Assembly: GCF_902686445.1 (NCBI RefSeq)
Contig: NC_062214.1
Span: 47,563,454-47,627,453, forward strand
DNA: 64,000 nucleotides
Direction: 5' to 3'
From: Sciurus carolinensis
Lineage: Eukaryota > Chordata > Mammalia > Rodentia > Sciuridae
Shown piece by piece: positions 36,100-46,330 of this stretch; position 1 is the stretch's first letter; every line of letters begins with the position of its first letter. A model generated the notes under the pieces. The model was given only the letters and a program-made list of their open reading frames with translations, was not told the origin of the DNA and made no database searches. The translations under genes were made by a program, and so were the position numbers.

Positions 36100-36828
36100 A
36101 TTGGCAATGATCATCAATGGCCACTCATGAAGCAAAAAAGAAAAATACTGGACATTTTGTCTCTTGAGAGGAGGACCCAGCATCACCTACAAAGTGATAA
36201 TGCAAATAAATGGATTAATAAACACCCACTTCAAGCTAATCAACTTATAAATCTAAATATCAATCTGCAGATAATGCGAGGGATGGGGGACATGGTGAAG
36301 AGCACCATACAGATGCAATTTGCAAAATCCAGACTATGGGAAACTTGATAGGACAATAATTGACTTGACTGATATTTTTAACTTGGGGATAGAGAGAGGG
36401 GACAGAGAAAACTACAGATATTGACAACCTTAAAAGACATGTCAACTGATTGCAAATCCCCACCTGATTTGGATCCTGATTCAAACAGAAAAATCAGGGT
36501 AATATGGATGTTAATCATATACCTAATAATGATTATCATTTTTTAGATATGTTAATGCTTTTAGACTATATTTTTAAAAAATTTTTGACTTTTAAAAGCT
36601 ATTTCATTAAATACTTGCAGATATATTATCCTGGCTACAAGCAATCAGCTAGGTAGGAGTTGAGAGCAGATGAAATGGATTTGGCTGTGCAGTTAACTTA
36701 CTAAAACTGGGTGATGAACATATGGAGATCATTATATTAACAATAATTTTTATACTATTCCCTTGACTTATATATATGTTTGAAAGTGTCCATTATAAAA
36801 AATTAAAATTGCAAAGAAAAATATTGGC
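36100..36828 (+). repeat. Ancient LINE-1 (L1M) 3' UTR fragment
   Basis: CCTGATTTGGATCCTGATTC, then GGGTAATATGGATGTTAATC, then AAACTGGGTGATGAACATAT, then TGTTTGAAAGTGTCCATTAT and AAAAATTAAAATT are the classic L1M 3' UTR landmarks in order. Confidence 0.82.
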
Positions 36829-37588
36829 AAAGTGCATCCTATATAACTAGAGTTGAAGTTCTTCCCATGAAAACTTACATAAACATAGAAATTAGTGAAG
36901 AAATCAAATTTGCTCTGAGAAACAAATCATATGCAGCCAACTGCTCTGGAACACATTTATTACATGAAACGAGGAGTGACAGAATAATGGTTTTGGTGTG
37001 GAATTAAGCAATGATTGTGAAAAAGAGTCTCTTCCCAGTCTGTTTGTGGCTCTTCTTTAATTGCTATGACTTTTATAACAACCTACACAATAACAGCACA
37101 TCTCTGCAAAATCTCACCTCAGGACGAAGGGAATTTTTATCGAAATAAAAAAGCCTTTTGGAAATTTTGTTTTGTTTTATAAGCTGAGTGCTGATTCACA
37201 CGCTTGATTACTTGTCAGCTCCCAATGAACAGAAACTGCAGGAGACTGAGTGCCCTCTGTGAGATGTAGTCAGGACCCCTGGGAGGAGAGTAGGAGAAGA
37301 ATAATCTCTGGGCTGATTTGTTCTAGATCCCATGAAGAGATTGGTCTAACCAGCCTGTGATTGACATCAGGAGTCTGTGGGGCAATTTGATTGCCACTGT
37401 GCCCTACAGTTTTCTGATCAAATTATTTTTAAAATAACTTTTGCTCTGATGCTCTCCAGGCCTGCTGATGTTCCCTCTTTAGTATACCTATTCCTGGCTG
37501 AACCTCCCGGCTCACTTACCTCCCCAAATGCTTCTCACTTCCTTGAAGCCAGATTTTTAGACACCTGTTTATAAGATGAGAGCCACAA
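36829..37588. other. Intergenic DNA, unassigned
   Basis: No gene and no nameable repeat are recognised. Confidence 0.4.
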
Positions 37589-37716
37589 CAGAATGAATCA
37601 AAAACTATTACCCTAGGTAAATGTATGATTACAAAAATGGTATGCCTCTACTACATGTACAAACAGAGAAACAAGATGTATCCCATTTGTCTACAATAAA
37701 TATGAATTAAAAAAAA
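37589..37716 (+). mobile_element. Short retrotransposed L1 3'-tail unit with perfect 16-bp target duplication
   Basis: A 128-bp insertion ending in an A run, flanked by AAGATGAGAGCCACAA at 37573-37588 and 37717-37732. Its body (CTATTACCCTAGGTAAATGT, ATGATTACAAAAATGGTATG) matches the copies at 43060-43295 and, reversed, 54941-55010. The simplest reading is a severely 5'-truncated young L1. Confidence 0.85.
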
Positions 37717-37744
37717 AAGATGAGAGCCACAATGACAATAAGAG

Positions 37745-37935
37745 CAGTAATGATAGATTTTATTGTTAATTTTCATGTCTTCTGATGCTCATAACAATCA
37801 TGGGAAGGGAATCCTGTGATCATCCCAATTCACTAATGAAGATACTGGGATATGTAAAGACCAGGTTCCTGGGCCAAGGTCATGGCTAAGGTGGGATTAG
37901 AACTCCTGACCCTTCGACTCTGCTCCACTGCTTGG
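37745..37935 (+). repeat. MIR/L2-family fragment
   Basis: AATTCACTAATGAAGATACT followed by GGCCAAGGTCATGGCTAAGG and TGGGATTAGAACTCCTGACC is the MIR-type pattern of clause order (test, group, background). Confidence 0.6.
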
Positions 37936-38205
37936 GAAATGACTCTTGGATCCAGAGATCCAGCAGTATGGAGGAGACAGTCAGTGGCTGGAGACAAAGT
38001 TAAAGCGGTCACTACATTGTTAGAGACAGGTTCCAAGCACGTCAGTAGTGCTGTCTTCAAATATGCCCAGTAAATTCTCCCACAGTAAGAAATTTCAGAA
38101 AAACTTCAGAGGAGCTTCTCTGGAAGAAAACATTTTGGGAATGACTAGCTTCCACTACGCTAGGTCCTATAGGGCACAACAAAGACCTATGAACAGTGGA
38201 TCCCA

Positions 38206-38234
38206 ATCTATTATTATTATTATTATTTTTATTT

Positions 38235-38269
<35 letters not shown>

Positions 38270-38270
38270 T
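38206..38270 (+). repeat. ATT / TTTA microsatellite
   Basis: ATT repeats followed by a run of TTTA units. It serves as the tail of the antisense ID at its right. Confidence 0.92.
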
Positions 38271-38346
38271 TTTGCAGTACTGGGGATGGAACCTAGGGCC
38301 TTGTGCTTGCAAGGCAAGCACTCTACCAACTGAGCTATCTCCCCAA
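38271..38346 (-). repeat. ID SINE, antisense, with target duplication
   Basis: GCAGTACTGGGGATGGAACC, TTGCAAGGCAAGCACTCTAC and GAGCTATCTCCCCAACCCC form the reversed ID. CCCAATCTATTATTA occurs at about 38202-38216 and again from about 38348, bracketing the tail and body. Confidence 0.9.
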
Positions 38347-38518
38347 CCCCCAATCTATTATTAATTGCAGCTCTTGGCAGTGGGGGCGTGGGAGGGGTTC
38401 CATATGTAGCATTTGCCCCTTCCTGTGATGTAAATACCCTTACCCTGGCCAATTTCAATCTACTGAATCATGTTACTGAGCGTGGAATATAGGAGAGAGA
38501 TGAGTAACACAGGAGCCA

Positions 38519-39215
38519 ATCATAATCCTGAGAGACACAGCCCAAATGCCATAATCCTGAAGTTGAAATTCTGAAAGATCAAAATCTCTAAAGTCTAAAA
38601 TCCTGAAGACCACAAACCCAAGAGATTAAAATTCCAAATATTGAAATTCTGAAAGCTAAAATCCCCCAAAGCTCAATTCTCATGGGGGTGGGGGAAGGGA
38701 AGAAAGACTATATAATAAGGACAGTGCACACTGAACACAAAAGCAATACAGCAAAGACAGAACCTTCAGTTTAAACATGCGTCATTTGTCTGCATCAGCA
38801 TTCTTTCCAGCTGGTGAAATTCCAGGAGCTTTTAATGAATTAAAACCACATTTGCCTGAAGAAACCAATGAAGTGACTGATTGGTTAGAAAATAATTATG
38901 TGCATGATAGGATAAAAAGAGACAGTGTTGCTGCTAATCACCAGGATGGTTTCAGCCAAATTTGTGGTCTGTGTATGAGAGCTACAGAGTGGGAGAAAAT
39001 AACAAAGAAACGCAGCCTGAAAGGAGGAAATTTAATAGGGAACATTTATGTCACACAGACAGATGATGCATTTAACTAAAGTTTGCATCACCACCATGTT
39101 GTGTCGGCTTTTATCTTCTTAACCCCGTTATACAGTCTTTTTAATGGAAATTGAGGCATTTGGGATTTCAACATTTAGGACTGTTGAATCCTGTGTCTTT
39201 TGAGATTCTGACCCA
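38519..39215 (+). mobile_element. Mutator-like (MULE) DNA transposon relic
   Basis: A coding relic of about 330 bp is bracketed by related, inverted A/T-rich ends. The left end repeats units such as ATCCTGAAGTTGAAATTCTG; the right end reads GGGATTTCAACATTTAGGA, its approximate reverse complement. The coding core matches the C-terminal pattern of MULE transposases. TIR boundaries and target duplication are not sharp. Confidence 0.62.
38777..39079 (+). pseudogene. MULE transposase C-terminal fragment, frameshifted
   Basis: The frame from 38777 reads FFPAGEIPGAFNELKPHLPE, then TNEVTDWLENNYV, matching the conserved C-terminal region of MULE transposases. Near 38950 the conserved continuation (FQPNLWSVYE) is found in another frame, which shows a frameshift. 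No catalytic DDE region is present. It is a dead fragment, although a frame of 100 codons still happens to be open. Confidence 0.6.
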
Positions 39216-39357
39216 CATTCAAGTAGCCCATCATTCTGTACTATTTTTACTACTCGAATACCATAGACATAAACTCAAGAGCACATATTATAGTAAAAAT
39301 AATCAGGAATTCATACGTTTTTTAAATGTTATTTTTTTTGTTTTACTGTCTTTGTTG

Positions 39358-39440
39358 TTTCTTCTCACTAAACATTACTTGTCAAAAACCTACTTTCCGA
39401 AAGACAACTAGATTAAGACTCAGCAATGCTGGGTTATCAA
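39358..39440 (+). repeat. Copy A of a local direct repeat
   Basis: About 80 bp, roughly 80% identical by eye to 40281-40363. Shared words include ATTACTTGTCA, AAACCTACT and CAGCAATGCTGGG. Confidence 0.7.
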
Positions 39441-40280
39441 GTTATAGTACAATCTATTATGCTATAATTCATTTATTAAGATTAGATAATTTAGTTTTAA
39501 TAATGACTATATTTAACAACCAGCTTGCAAGATTCCTGAAAATTTTACAATGGACTCTGGCAAACAAGTGCAATCCAGCACAGGTTGGCTCCAGCACTCC
39601 ACTCTGTATGAGGTCGCTGGTTCTGGGAACCCAGCTGGGCAGAGAAAGGGTAGCCTGTGAAGCAGTAAGAGAACAATTAGGAGCTAAGCCTATTTGGTGC
39701 TGAGCTTCATGGGGTAGGCATGCAGAAGAGCAAAATAATAAAATCTGAAAACATTAGCACAAGGGGACTTCTAGCCAATCATTTCATTCAACTCCTGAAA
39801 ATAGTTTGGAAAAATACAACTTCAGTTTAGCTAACAACCTAATATGGAAGTCCAGTATTTTTTTTTTCCCTGTGGGACAAGGACAGGGATTTCAGGAAGT
39901 TTGTCAAATTGCTTCTTCTATTAGAATCAAGGACCAGGAAGTCGTCAGCCTCTCCTGTCAGCTGTTGTTTACACCATACACAGTACCTGTCTGTCTCAGC
40001 CTGTGACTGACTGACTGTGGACATCTGCTGACCACCTAAACAATCACACAAGAGGTTTGGAGCAGCTCACAGGCAGAAACCCAGATTTGTGCTGGAAACA
40101 AGGGCTCAGGAGATAAATTGGAAAATATTCATGCTTCATAACCCAGGAGTCTCTTCATTATTTCAGGTGTGTGTGTGTGAGACAAGGGACTTAGTGGCAT
40201 AAAGTGACTGTTTTGCTCCAAGTCATCATCTGGGTTTTCACTGCAGCAAATTAGGGCTGTGTGCGTGCTGTATATATTAT

Positions 40281-40363
40281 TTTCTTCACATCAAATATTA
40301 CTTGTCAGAAACCTACTATCTGAGAGATGACTAGATTATGATTCAGCAATGCTGGGATACCAA
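40281..40363 (+). repeat. Copy B of a local direct repeat
   Basis: Partner of 39358-39440 in the same orientation, about 920 bp away. It could be a local duplication or two copies of an unnamed dispersed repeat. Confidence 0.7.
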
Positions 40364-40401
40364 AAAGCTGGTTGCACTTCTAAAACCTCAGGAGAGGGCT
40401 A

Positions 40402-40475
40402 GGGATGTGACTCCATGGTAGGTGCTTCCTTAGCACCTGAGAGGGTGGAATTCCAGCCCTATAAGCAAAAAAAAA
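40402..40475 (+). repeat. ID SINE, decayed
   Basis: GGGCTAGGGATGTGACTCCA, GTAGGTGCTTCCTTAGCACC and TTCCAGCCC with an A-rich tail. Confidence 0.72.
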
Positions 40476-41300
40476 CTTCCGGAGAGGGCTGTTTCTACCC
40501 TGAGCCTTAGTTTTCAAATTGCACAGTTATCAATAAGATCTAACTCAACAATGCTATGAGAGTAAAAATAGCAAGAAGTGAACAGATTTTTAAAACTATT
40601 TTTGTTAAAACACATTGACTCACCCTCACCTTCACCTACAAACAAGTTTGTTGAATCTCCTGGGACCTCAGTCTGTCACCTTAGTCATATCATTTGGAAA
40701 AGTTTTTGTGGGTTACATGAGTCTGCAGAGACACTAAGCTCTATATTGGGGGCTCAGCCTTTTGGCAACTGGAAAGCTCCACCACTTCCTGGGGCTGCAG
40801 GAAAGAAGGTGAGCCAGGCCTTCAGCCCCAGAACTGGCTACAGGAGAACAGTCTAAAGACAGCTAAGACCAGACTTGATGTCAAGGTCCCCAGGGAATGG
40901 AAATGGATAATTGGGAGTCCAGTGTATAGAAGGGTTATTCCAGATCGCTGAAAAATGGAAATCCCCCATCTCTCCCGGATGTTGCAGAATGAGGGCTTCC
41001 TGCCATGCGGCTGGTCAGTGCGGCTCCCACAAGTGTAACTCACAAATCCACGTACATGGAAGTCTCCTAATGGTTTGTAACTCCTGTACATTATTTGTGA
41101 TTTAAACTGTTAGTTTTTTCCCCCCAGTTTAAAGAGAGATATCCTAGTTATTTTGGATAATTTTCATTTTTGATAATTAATTCAGGGTCTTTTGAAAAAA
41201 AAATAGGTCAAGAGAGAAGAAAAAGGAGACTTTGACATAATCAAAATGATATTTAATATTTCCTGTGGCATCAACTGGAACATAATTTTCTTTATAGAAT
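40476..41300. other. Intergenic DNA, unassigned
   Basis: No gene and no nameable repeat are recognised. Confidence 0.4.
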
Positions 41301-41304
41301 GCAA

Positions 41305-41376
41305 TTTGGTGGGGATTGAACTGAAGGTTGTGTGCATGCTAAGTACATGTTCTACCACTGAGCTGCCCCCCAAGTC
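41305..41376 (-). repeat. ID SINE, antisense, decayed
   Basis: TGGTGGGGATTGAACTGAAG, ATGCTAAGTACATGTTCTAC and CACTGAGCTGCCCCCCAAGT form a reversed ID body. Confidence 0.8.
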
Positions 41377-41599
41377 CCTGCTGTGTTATTTTCTAACTGA
41401 AAAGTGAGACAGAAACTAACTTTACAAATTTTTAATGTAGGGATTCCATTGGGAATGCATAAGAAAGAACATTTTAGATAGAGGAGCATCCTCAGATGTA
41501 CTCGAATAGCTTCAGTACAGATTTCTCTGAATTATTGAAGTCTACCATGAAAAAAGTCATGTGAAATATTTTGTAGACTAGGAAACTCAAGATCATTTG

Positions 41600-41715
41600 T
41601 TCTGATCCCTCATTTCACCAATGCAAAGAAATCAGACCCAGGGAGGTTAAGAGACTTGGTCAAGCTGAAATATCCTCTTAGTTACAGAAGTCAAAGTAGA
41701 ATTCAAGATTTTGCG
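41600..41715 (+). repeat. MIR/L2-family fragment
   Basis: CATTTCACCAATGCAAAGAA, then CCAGGGAGGTTAAGAGACTT and GGTCAAGCTGAAAT follow the MIR pattern. Confidence 0.6.
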
Positions 41716-41879
41716 TGTGTGCATGGGTGTGCAAATATGTGCATATTTGTATGACCATGTGCTGGTGTGCATAAAATCATTATGCTTTTCTCCAGATGAT
41801 TGTTAATGAAATTCATCCTGAGGGAATCATATGAATTATAAAGCCAATATTTTGCATCAATATCATGGAACCATTATTG

Positions 41880-42200
41880 AAACAAAAGCACAGTGTTGTA
41901 TTAATCCAACAATAATAATATGGTTAAATAAACTGTCATGTAACCACAAGATGTATTATGCATAAATTAAATTGGGGTTGGCAAAGAGTATATGCATATC
42001 CAGGGCAATGTTTATCTTTCAATATTCAAGCAGGAGAAATTCAAGGTTCAAAATTCTGTAGAGTAATCTCAACTATGTCAAAATTTCAAGGAAATCCATT
42101 GACCTGCCAGCTTCTCTGGGTGGTGGCACATGGATGACTTTTGGTACCAAATATTCTTCTGTCTTTTCCAACTTTTATAATTAGTATAGATGGTAACTTA
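41880..42200 (+). repeat. Ancient LINE-1 3' fragment
   Basis: ATGGTTAAATAAACTGTCAT, ACAAGATGTATTATGCATAA and, near the end, GGGTGGTGGCACATGGATGA with TTCCAACTTTTATAATTAGT fit an old L1 3' end. Confidence 0.5.
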
Positions 42201-43059
42201 AAAATAATGGGAAAGAAAAATGGGAATTTGTAACTAAAGATGTGCCTGCAACCTCAAGGGCTGGGAATTTTGCCTGCCCTGCAGCTCCTTGTTGGCATCT
42301 TGGTGCATCTAGCAGTCTCCAAGTACAAAGGAAGCCCCTTTCTTACAAAGTCAGCATTTTTTGATCTGCAACTAGCATTTTTGTGACTGTACAAGGAAAG
42401 TTCTGTTTCCTGGTTTTCTTTGGGGCGCCCTCCCCACCACACTTGAGTGACCATGCATGGCCCTGGTGGCATATTCTCAGGCAAATGTCCACACCTTAAG
42501 AGAAAAAAGGCACTGCCAGATGTCTCCGACCTTGAATTCCTCTTTGTTTACTTCTGTAAAGCATCTTGAGAATTCACAAGCCTCCTGACTTTTTAATCCA
42601 ACTTCAGACAGACTCTAACAAATAGATTCACTGGAGAGGGGACGCAGCAGGGTGGCCTTGGGCATTCGGTGGGAACTGGGTTTTCTCCCTTGTGTTCTCC
42701 CTTTATGGAACGCAAGTTTGGTGCACAGTGGCATGAAGCCAGTTCAGACTCTGCAGCCACCTGCTGTGTATAGCCAGGGCCCTTTCTCTATGTCTGGGGC
42801 GGGCCATGGGAAAGTTGAGTTTTGTTGGTTAAACAACTGCAATCTCTGCTCTTCATTTTCAAAACTTGGAGGAACTCACTTGGGGAAGCAACAGGCTAAC
42901 GTCATTTATTAGCAATCATGGCTAGTTCCCTGGTGGGCTCAGGCAGATGTGCAAGGCAAACTGGAGTCCTCCTCTTCTCTCAAACTAGCAACACTGCCCA
43001 CAACACAAAAACTCTGCAATAACAAGCAAGTTCTCCAACCAAAAACTGGAGAAGGGATT
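42201..43059. other. Intergenic DNA, unassigned
   Basis: No gene and no nameable repeat are recognised. Confidence 0.4.
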
Positions 43060-43295
43060 GGGTTGCCGAAAGTGAAGTCAATTTTAAGTGTCAAGTAGAT
43101 TACAAAGAGGGAAATGAGAGGGGGGGATATGAAAAATGGTGGAATGAGACAGACATCATTACCCTATGTACATGTATGATTACACGAATGGTATGAATCT
43201 ATATCATGCGCAACCATAGAAATGAAAAGATGTACACCATTTGTGTACAGTGAATCAAATACAGTCTGTAAAAATAAAAGAATAAATAAAAGGAA
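43060..43295 (+). repeat. Young rodent L1 3' UTR tail
   Basis: A purine-rich stretch leads into CATTACCCTATGTACATGTA, GAATGGTATGAATCTATATC and ACCATTTGTGTACAGTGAAT, then AATAAATAAAA. It is a longer copy of the unit at 37589-37716. Assignment to L1 rests on the purine-rich lead and the A-rich tail. Confidence 0.65.
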
Positions 43296-43889
43296 GTTAT
43301 TTGAAACAATTTTGGCCCAACTGCTGTGAAATACTCTTAGAAAATGTGTCTGCTTTGTATTGTGGAAAACATACTCCAGGTCACTGAGCAGCTGGAACAA
43401 CCCTGGACACAGTCCCTTATTTACACTCCTGGTGTTTTCTCAATACCCCAGGAACTCTGTTAAGTGTGAGACTGCAGAATTTCCAGGTGAGAAGCAGACA
43501 CTTGTGACATGATCACACCGATGTGACAATAGCCTAGGCATCCCTGGCCAGAGGTAGTAAGGGACAGGCAGTGTGCTGTTCCAGGAGAGCTGAGAACTGG
43601 GTTGGATATAAAAGTTGAGCTGGAGTTTTCCTAACTGGGAAGGAGGAACATAGGCAGAGGAGACAGTGTGCAAATACATGGTCCTTTATACCTAAGGAGG
43701 GTACATGAAGGGAGGAACTTTTGGGGAGGAAGTTGAAGAAGTGGCCAGCTCCAAATGTGTAATTAAGGCCTAGGGATGGCCTTACACATACTGGGTGGGG
43801 TTGGTATGACCTAGGCCAGCCCTTTCCAAAGTGAGCTTCTGCATGGCAGCACCATGTTCACCTAGGGGCTTACTAAAAATGTAAAATAT

Positions 43890-44046
43890 TGGACTGGGAT
43901 TGTGGCTCAGTGGTAGAGTGCTTGCCTAGCATGCATGAGGCACTGGATTCAATCCCCAGCACCACATTAAAAAAAAAAAAAAAAAAGACTAAATAAATAA
44001 ATAAAATAAAGATATTGTGTCCATCTACAAATCAGAATTAAAAAAA
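43890..44046 (+). repeat. ID SINE with extended A-rich tail and target duplication
   Basis: GACTGGGATTGTGGCTCAGT, GCTTGCCTAGCATGCATGAG and GATTCAATCCCCAGCACCAC, then an A-rich tail containing GATATTGTGTCCATCTACAA, as in squirrel ID copies. Flanking repeats AAAAATGTAAAATAT (43875-43889) and AAAAATGTGAAGTAT (44047-44061) match at 13 of 15. Confidence 0.9.
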
Positions 44047-44074
44047 AAAAAATGTGAAGTATCACCCCTGGATT

Positions 44075-44545
44075 AGCATCCTGGGATTGCTGTAACAAAC
44101 TACCATAAACCAAATGGTTTAAAAAACCAGAATAAAAAAAAAACAAAACAAAAAACCAGACCTTTATTCCCTCACAGTTCTGTACTCCAGAAGTCCAAAG
44201 TCAAGGTGTCACAGGGCTGTATTCTCTCCAAATCTCTAAGGGAAGAAATTTTTTTGCTTCTTTCTGCTTCAGGTAGCGCAGGTGTCTTTTGGCTTGTGGC
44301 TGCATCACTCCAGTCTGTCTCAGTCTCTTGTGGCTGTCTCCACCCTAGCAATAGAGTCCTTCCTGTGTTTTCTGTTTTATAAGGACACCAGTTGTTTTGC
44401 ATGAGGATTCACTACAATCTATATGACCTTATCATATCCTGATCACATCTATAAAGACCCTAATTCCAAGTAAGGTCCCATTAGGGACAGGAATTTAGGT
44501 ATCAACATACTTTTTTAAGGACACCCACAATTAAAACCTGTAATA
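44075..44545 (-). mobile_element. MLT1-type LTR, antisense
   Basis: GATTGCTGTAACAAACTACC, CTCACAGTTCTGTACTCCAG, TATAAGGACACCAGTTGTTT, ACATCTATAAAGACCCTAAT and TAGGTATCAACATAC follow the reversed MLT1 consensus. Confidence 0.78.
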
Positions 44546-44610
44546 CCCTCTGTCCACTGAATCGGGACCTTGTGTTTTAGCAACCAGAGTTTGAAAAGTA
44601 TACTGGTCTA

Positions 44611-45246
44611 AGTGGAAAATCTGCCGCCAACTTCCCAAGAAATGCCTGAGCCTGAGGTAACCAAAGAACAAGTCTGTAGTTTGCAACATACAAGGTTACC
44701 CAAGGTCAGGCATGGGACCAAAGAGAGTTGGGTAAAGAAACCTATTGTGTTTTATTACTGATAATATTCATAATTCTTTCTCAGCTGTTTCCAGTTTACA
44801 AATTGCTTTTCACTTCATTTCTTTCTGTGGGTTGAGTCCTTGTATGTTGCAAACTGAGACCAAGGGTCACAGGGATTGAAGTGGCAGGGTGGGAACCAGG
44901 ATGAGGTCTGACACCAAATCCACTTTCCAGTTCCCCTACCCTTTACCCCAGGGATAAGCACCCTTGCCATCTGGACCTACACCAAGGGGCTTTGGAGAAA
45001 GTCTAAAAAATAACACACACATACAAAGAAAAAAATAAATAAATAAAAGGGACCCTGGCCCTACTGAACCTCTAAGCTAATTCAGAGATGGGTTAGATGC
45101 TGTGAAAACAGACATAAGGAGAGAGTTGTGAGGTCGGTTAGCCCATGGTCACCCCAAGAGCTCTTAGAGAGTTGGCACTCCTCTGAATTCTGTTGGTGGG
45201 GACTTGCCATGAGACAAACTTCCCTGGGGCTGACATCCTTCCTCAC
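44611..45246. other. Intergenic DNA, unassigned
   Basis: No gene is recognised. A short A-rich tract with AAAT repeats lies at about 45027-45049. Confidence 0.4.
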
Positions 45247-45280
45247 TGTCTTAGTCTGTTCAGGCTGCTGCAACAAAGCT

Positions 45281-46002
45281 CAGGTAGAGCAACCCTGATT
45301 GAAAATATGAAATCCGGAATGCTTCTGTTCAAGTCAGTTTCTTCACCACTGTTACCAAAAGACCTGACAAGAACAATTTTAGAGGAGGAAAAGTTTTATG
45401 TGGAGCTCACAGTTTCAGAGGCCTCAGTTCATCGCTGGCTGACTCCATTGCTCTGGGCCTAAGGTGAGGCAGAACATCATGGCAGAAGAGCACAGCAGAG
45501 GAAAGTAGCTCAGGACATGACAACCATGAAGCAAAGAGAGAGCTTCACTCACATAACCCCAAAAGTACACCCATAGTGGCCCACCTCCTCCAGTCACTCC
45601 CCATCTTCCTGGAGTTACTGCCTAGTTAATCCATATCAGTGGATGAATGCACTGGTCAGGCTAAAGCTCTTAGAACACAACCATTGCACCTCTAAACTTT
45701 CTTGCATTGCTTTATACATGAACTTTTGGGGAACATATCTAAACCAAAACATTTCCAAAATCTGAAACTTTTTTCAGCTCATATGTAACATAACAAATAG
45801 AAAAGCCCATACCTGGCCTCATGTGATGGATGACAAAGCACACTAAAAAATTACCTTTGGTCATATTACCTTAATATGAATTTCATATTAAGACATGGAT
45901 GTCAATCCCATAATATCTTATTAAGTGGCAAATATTCTGGAATCTGAAAAAATTCAAAATCTGAAACACTTCTGGTTCTAAGCATTTTGGGTACTCAGCC
46001 TA
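45281..46002. mobile_element. Tigger-like (pogo) DNA transposon, split by a MaLR LTR
   Basis: The left end CAGGTAGAGCAACCCTGATT and the right end TGGGTACTCAGCCTATA (reversed) resemble Tigger terminal repeats. Inside, CCAAAATCTGAAACTTTTTT and TGAAACACTTCTGGTTCTAA match internal Tigger words. TA lies at the right boundary. Confidence 0.65.
45326..45751 (-). mobile_element. MaLR-type LTR, antisense, inside the Tigger-like element
   Basis: Starts TGTTCAAG, ends AAAACA. It shares AAGGTGAGGCAGAACATCAT, CCTCCTCCAGTCACTCC and TTTCTTGCATTGCTTTATAC with the related LTRs of this window. Confidence 0.78.
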
Positions 46003-46330
46003 TACCACAGACTTAGTGACTTAAACAACAGAAACTTTTTTTTTTTTCACATCTGGAGGTTACAGGCCTGAGATTGAGGCATCTCTCTTCTAATTGTAGA
46101 CAGCCATCTTTCCCATCTTTTCACATGGTCTTCCCACTGTGTCTGGGTCCTGATATTCTCTTGTAAGGACATTAGTTATATTAGAGTAGGGTCCACCCTA
46201 AAGACCTCATTTCAACTTAATCACCCCTTAAAAAGCCTATCTCCAAATGCATTCACATTCTCAGGTCCTGGGAGTTAGGATGTCAATAATGAATTGAAGG
46301 GGATGGTGGTAATGTAGCCCACAACACTTA

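Larger units (their letters stand above)
43820..44610 (+). repeat. MER20-like transposon split by an ID SINE and an MLT1 LTR
   Basis: The left piece (43820-43889) has TTTCCAAAGTGAGCTTCTGC and CTTACTAAAAATGTAAAATA. A small middle piece lies at 44050-44074. The right piece (44546-44610) has TGAATCGGGACCTTGTGTTT, TAGCAACCAGAGTTTGAAAA and TACTGGTCTAA. Their order follows MER20. Confidence 0.55.
45247..46330 (-). mobile_element. MLT1-type LTR, antisense, host of a two-step nested insertion
   Basis: Left piece 45247-45280 (GTCTTAGTCTGTTCAGGCTG) and right piece 46003-46330 (ACCACAGACTTAGTGACTTA, TCACATGGTCTTCCCACTGT, AAGGACATTAGTTATATTAG). They are contiguous in the MLT1 consensus once 45281-46002 is removed. 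Confidence 0.75.
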
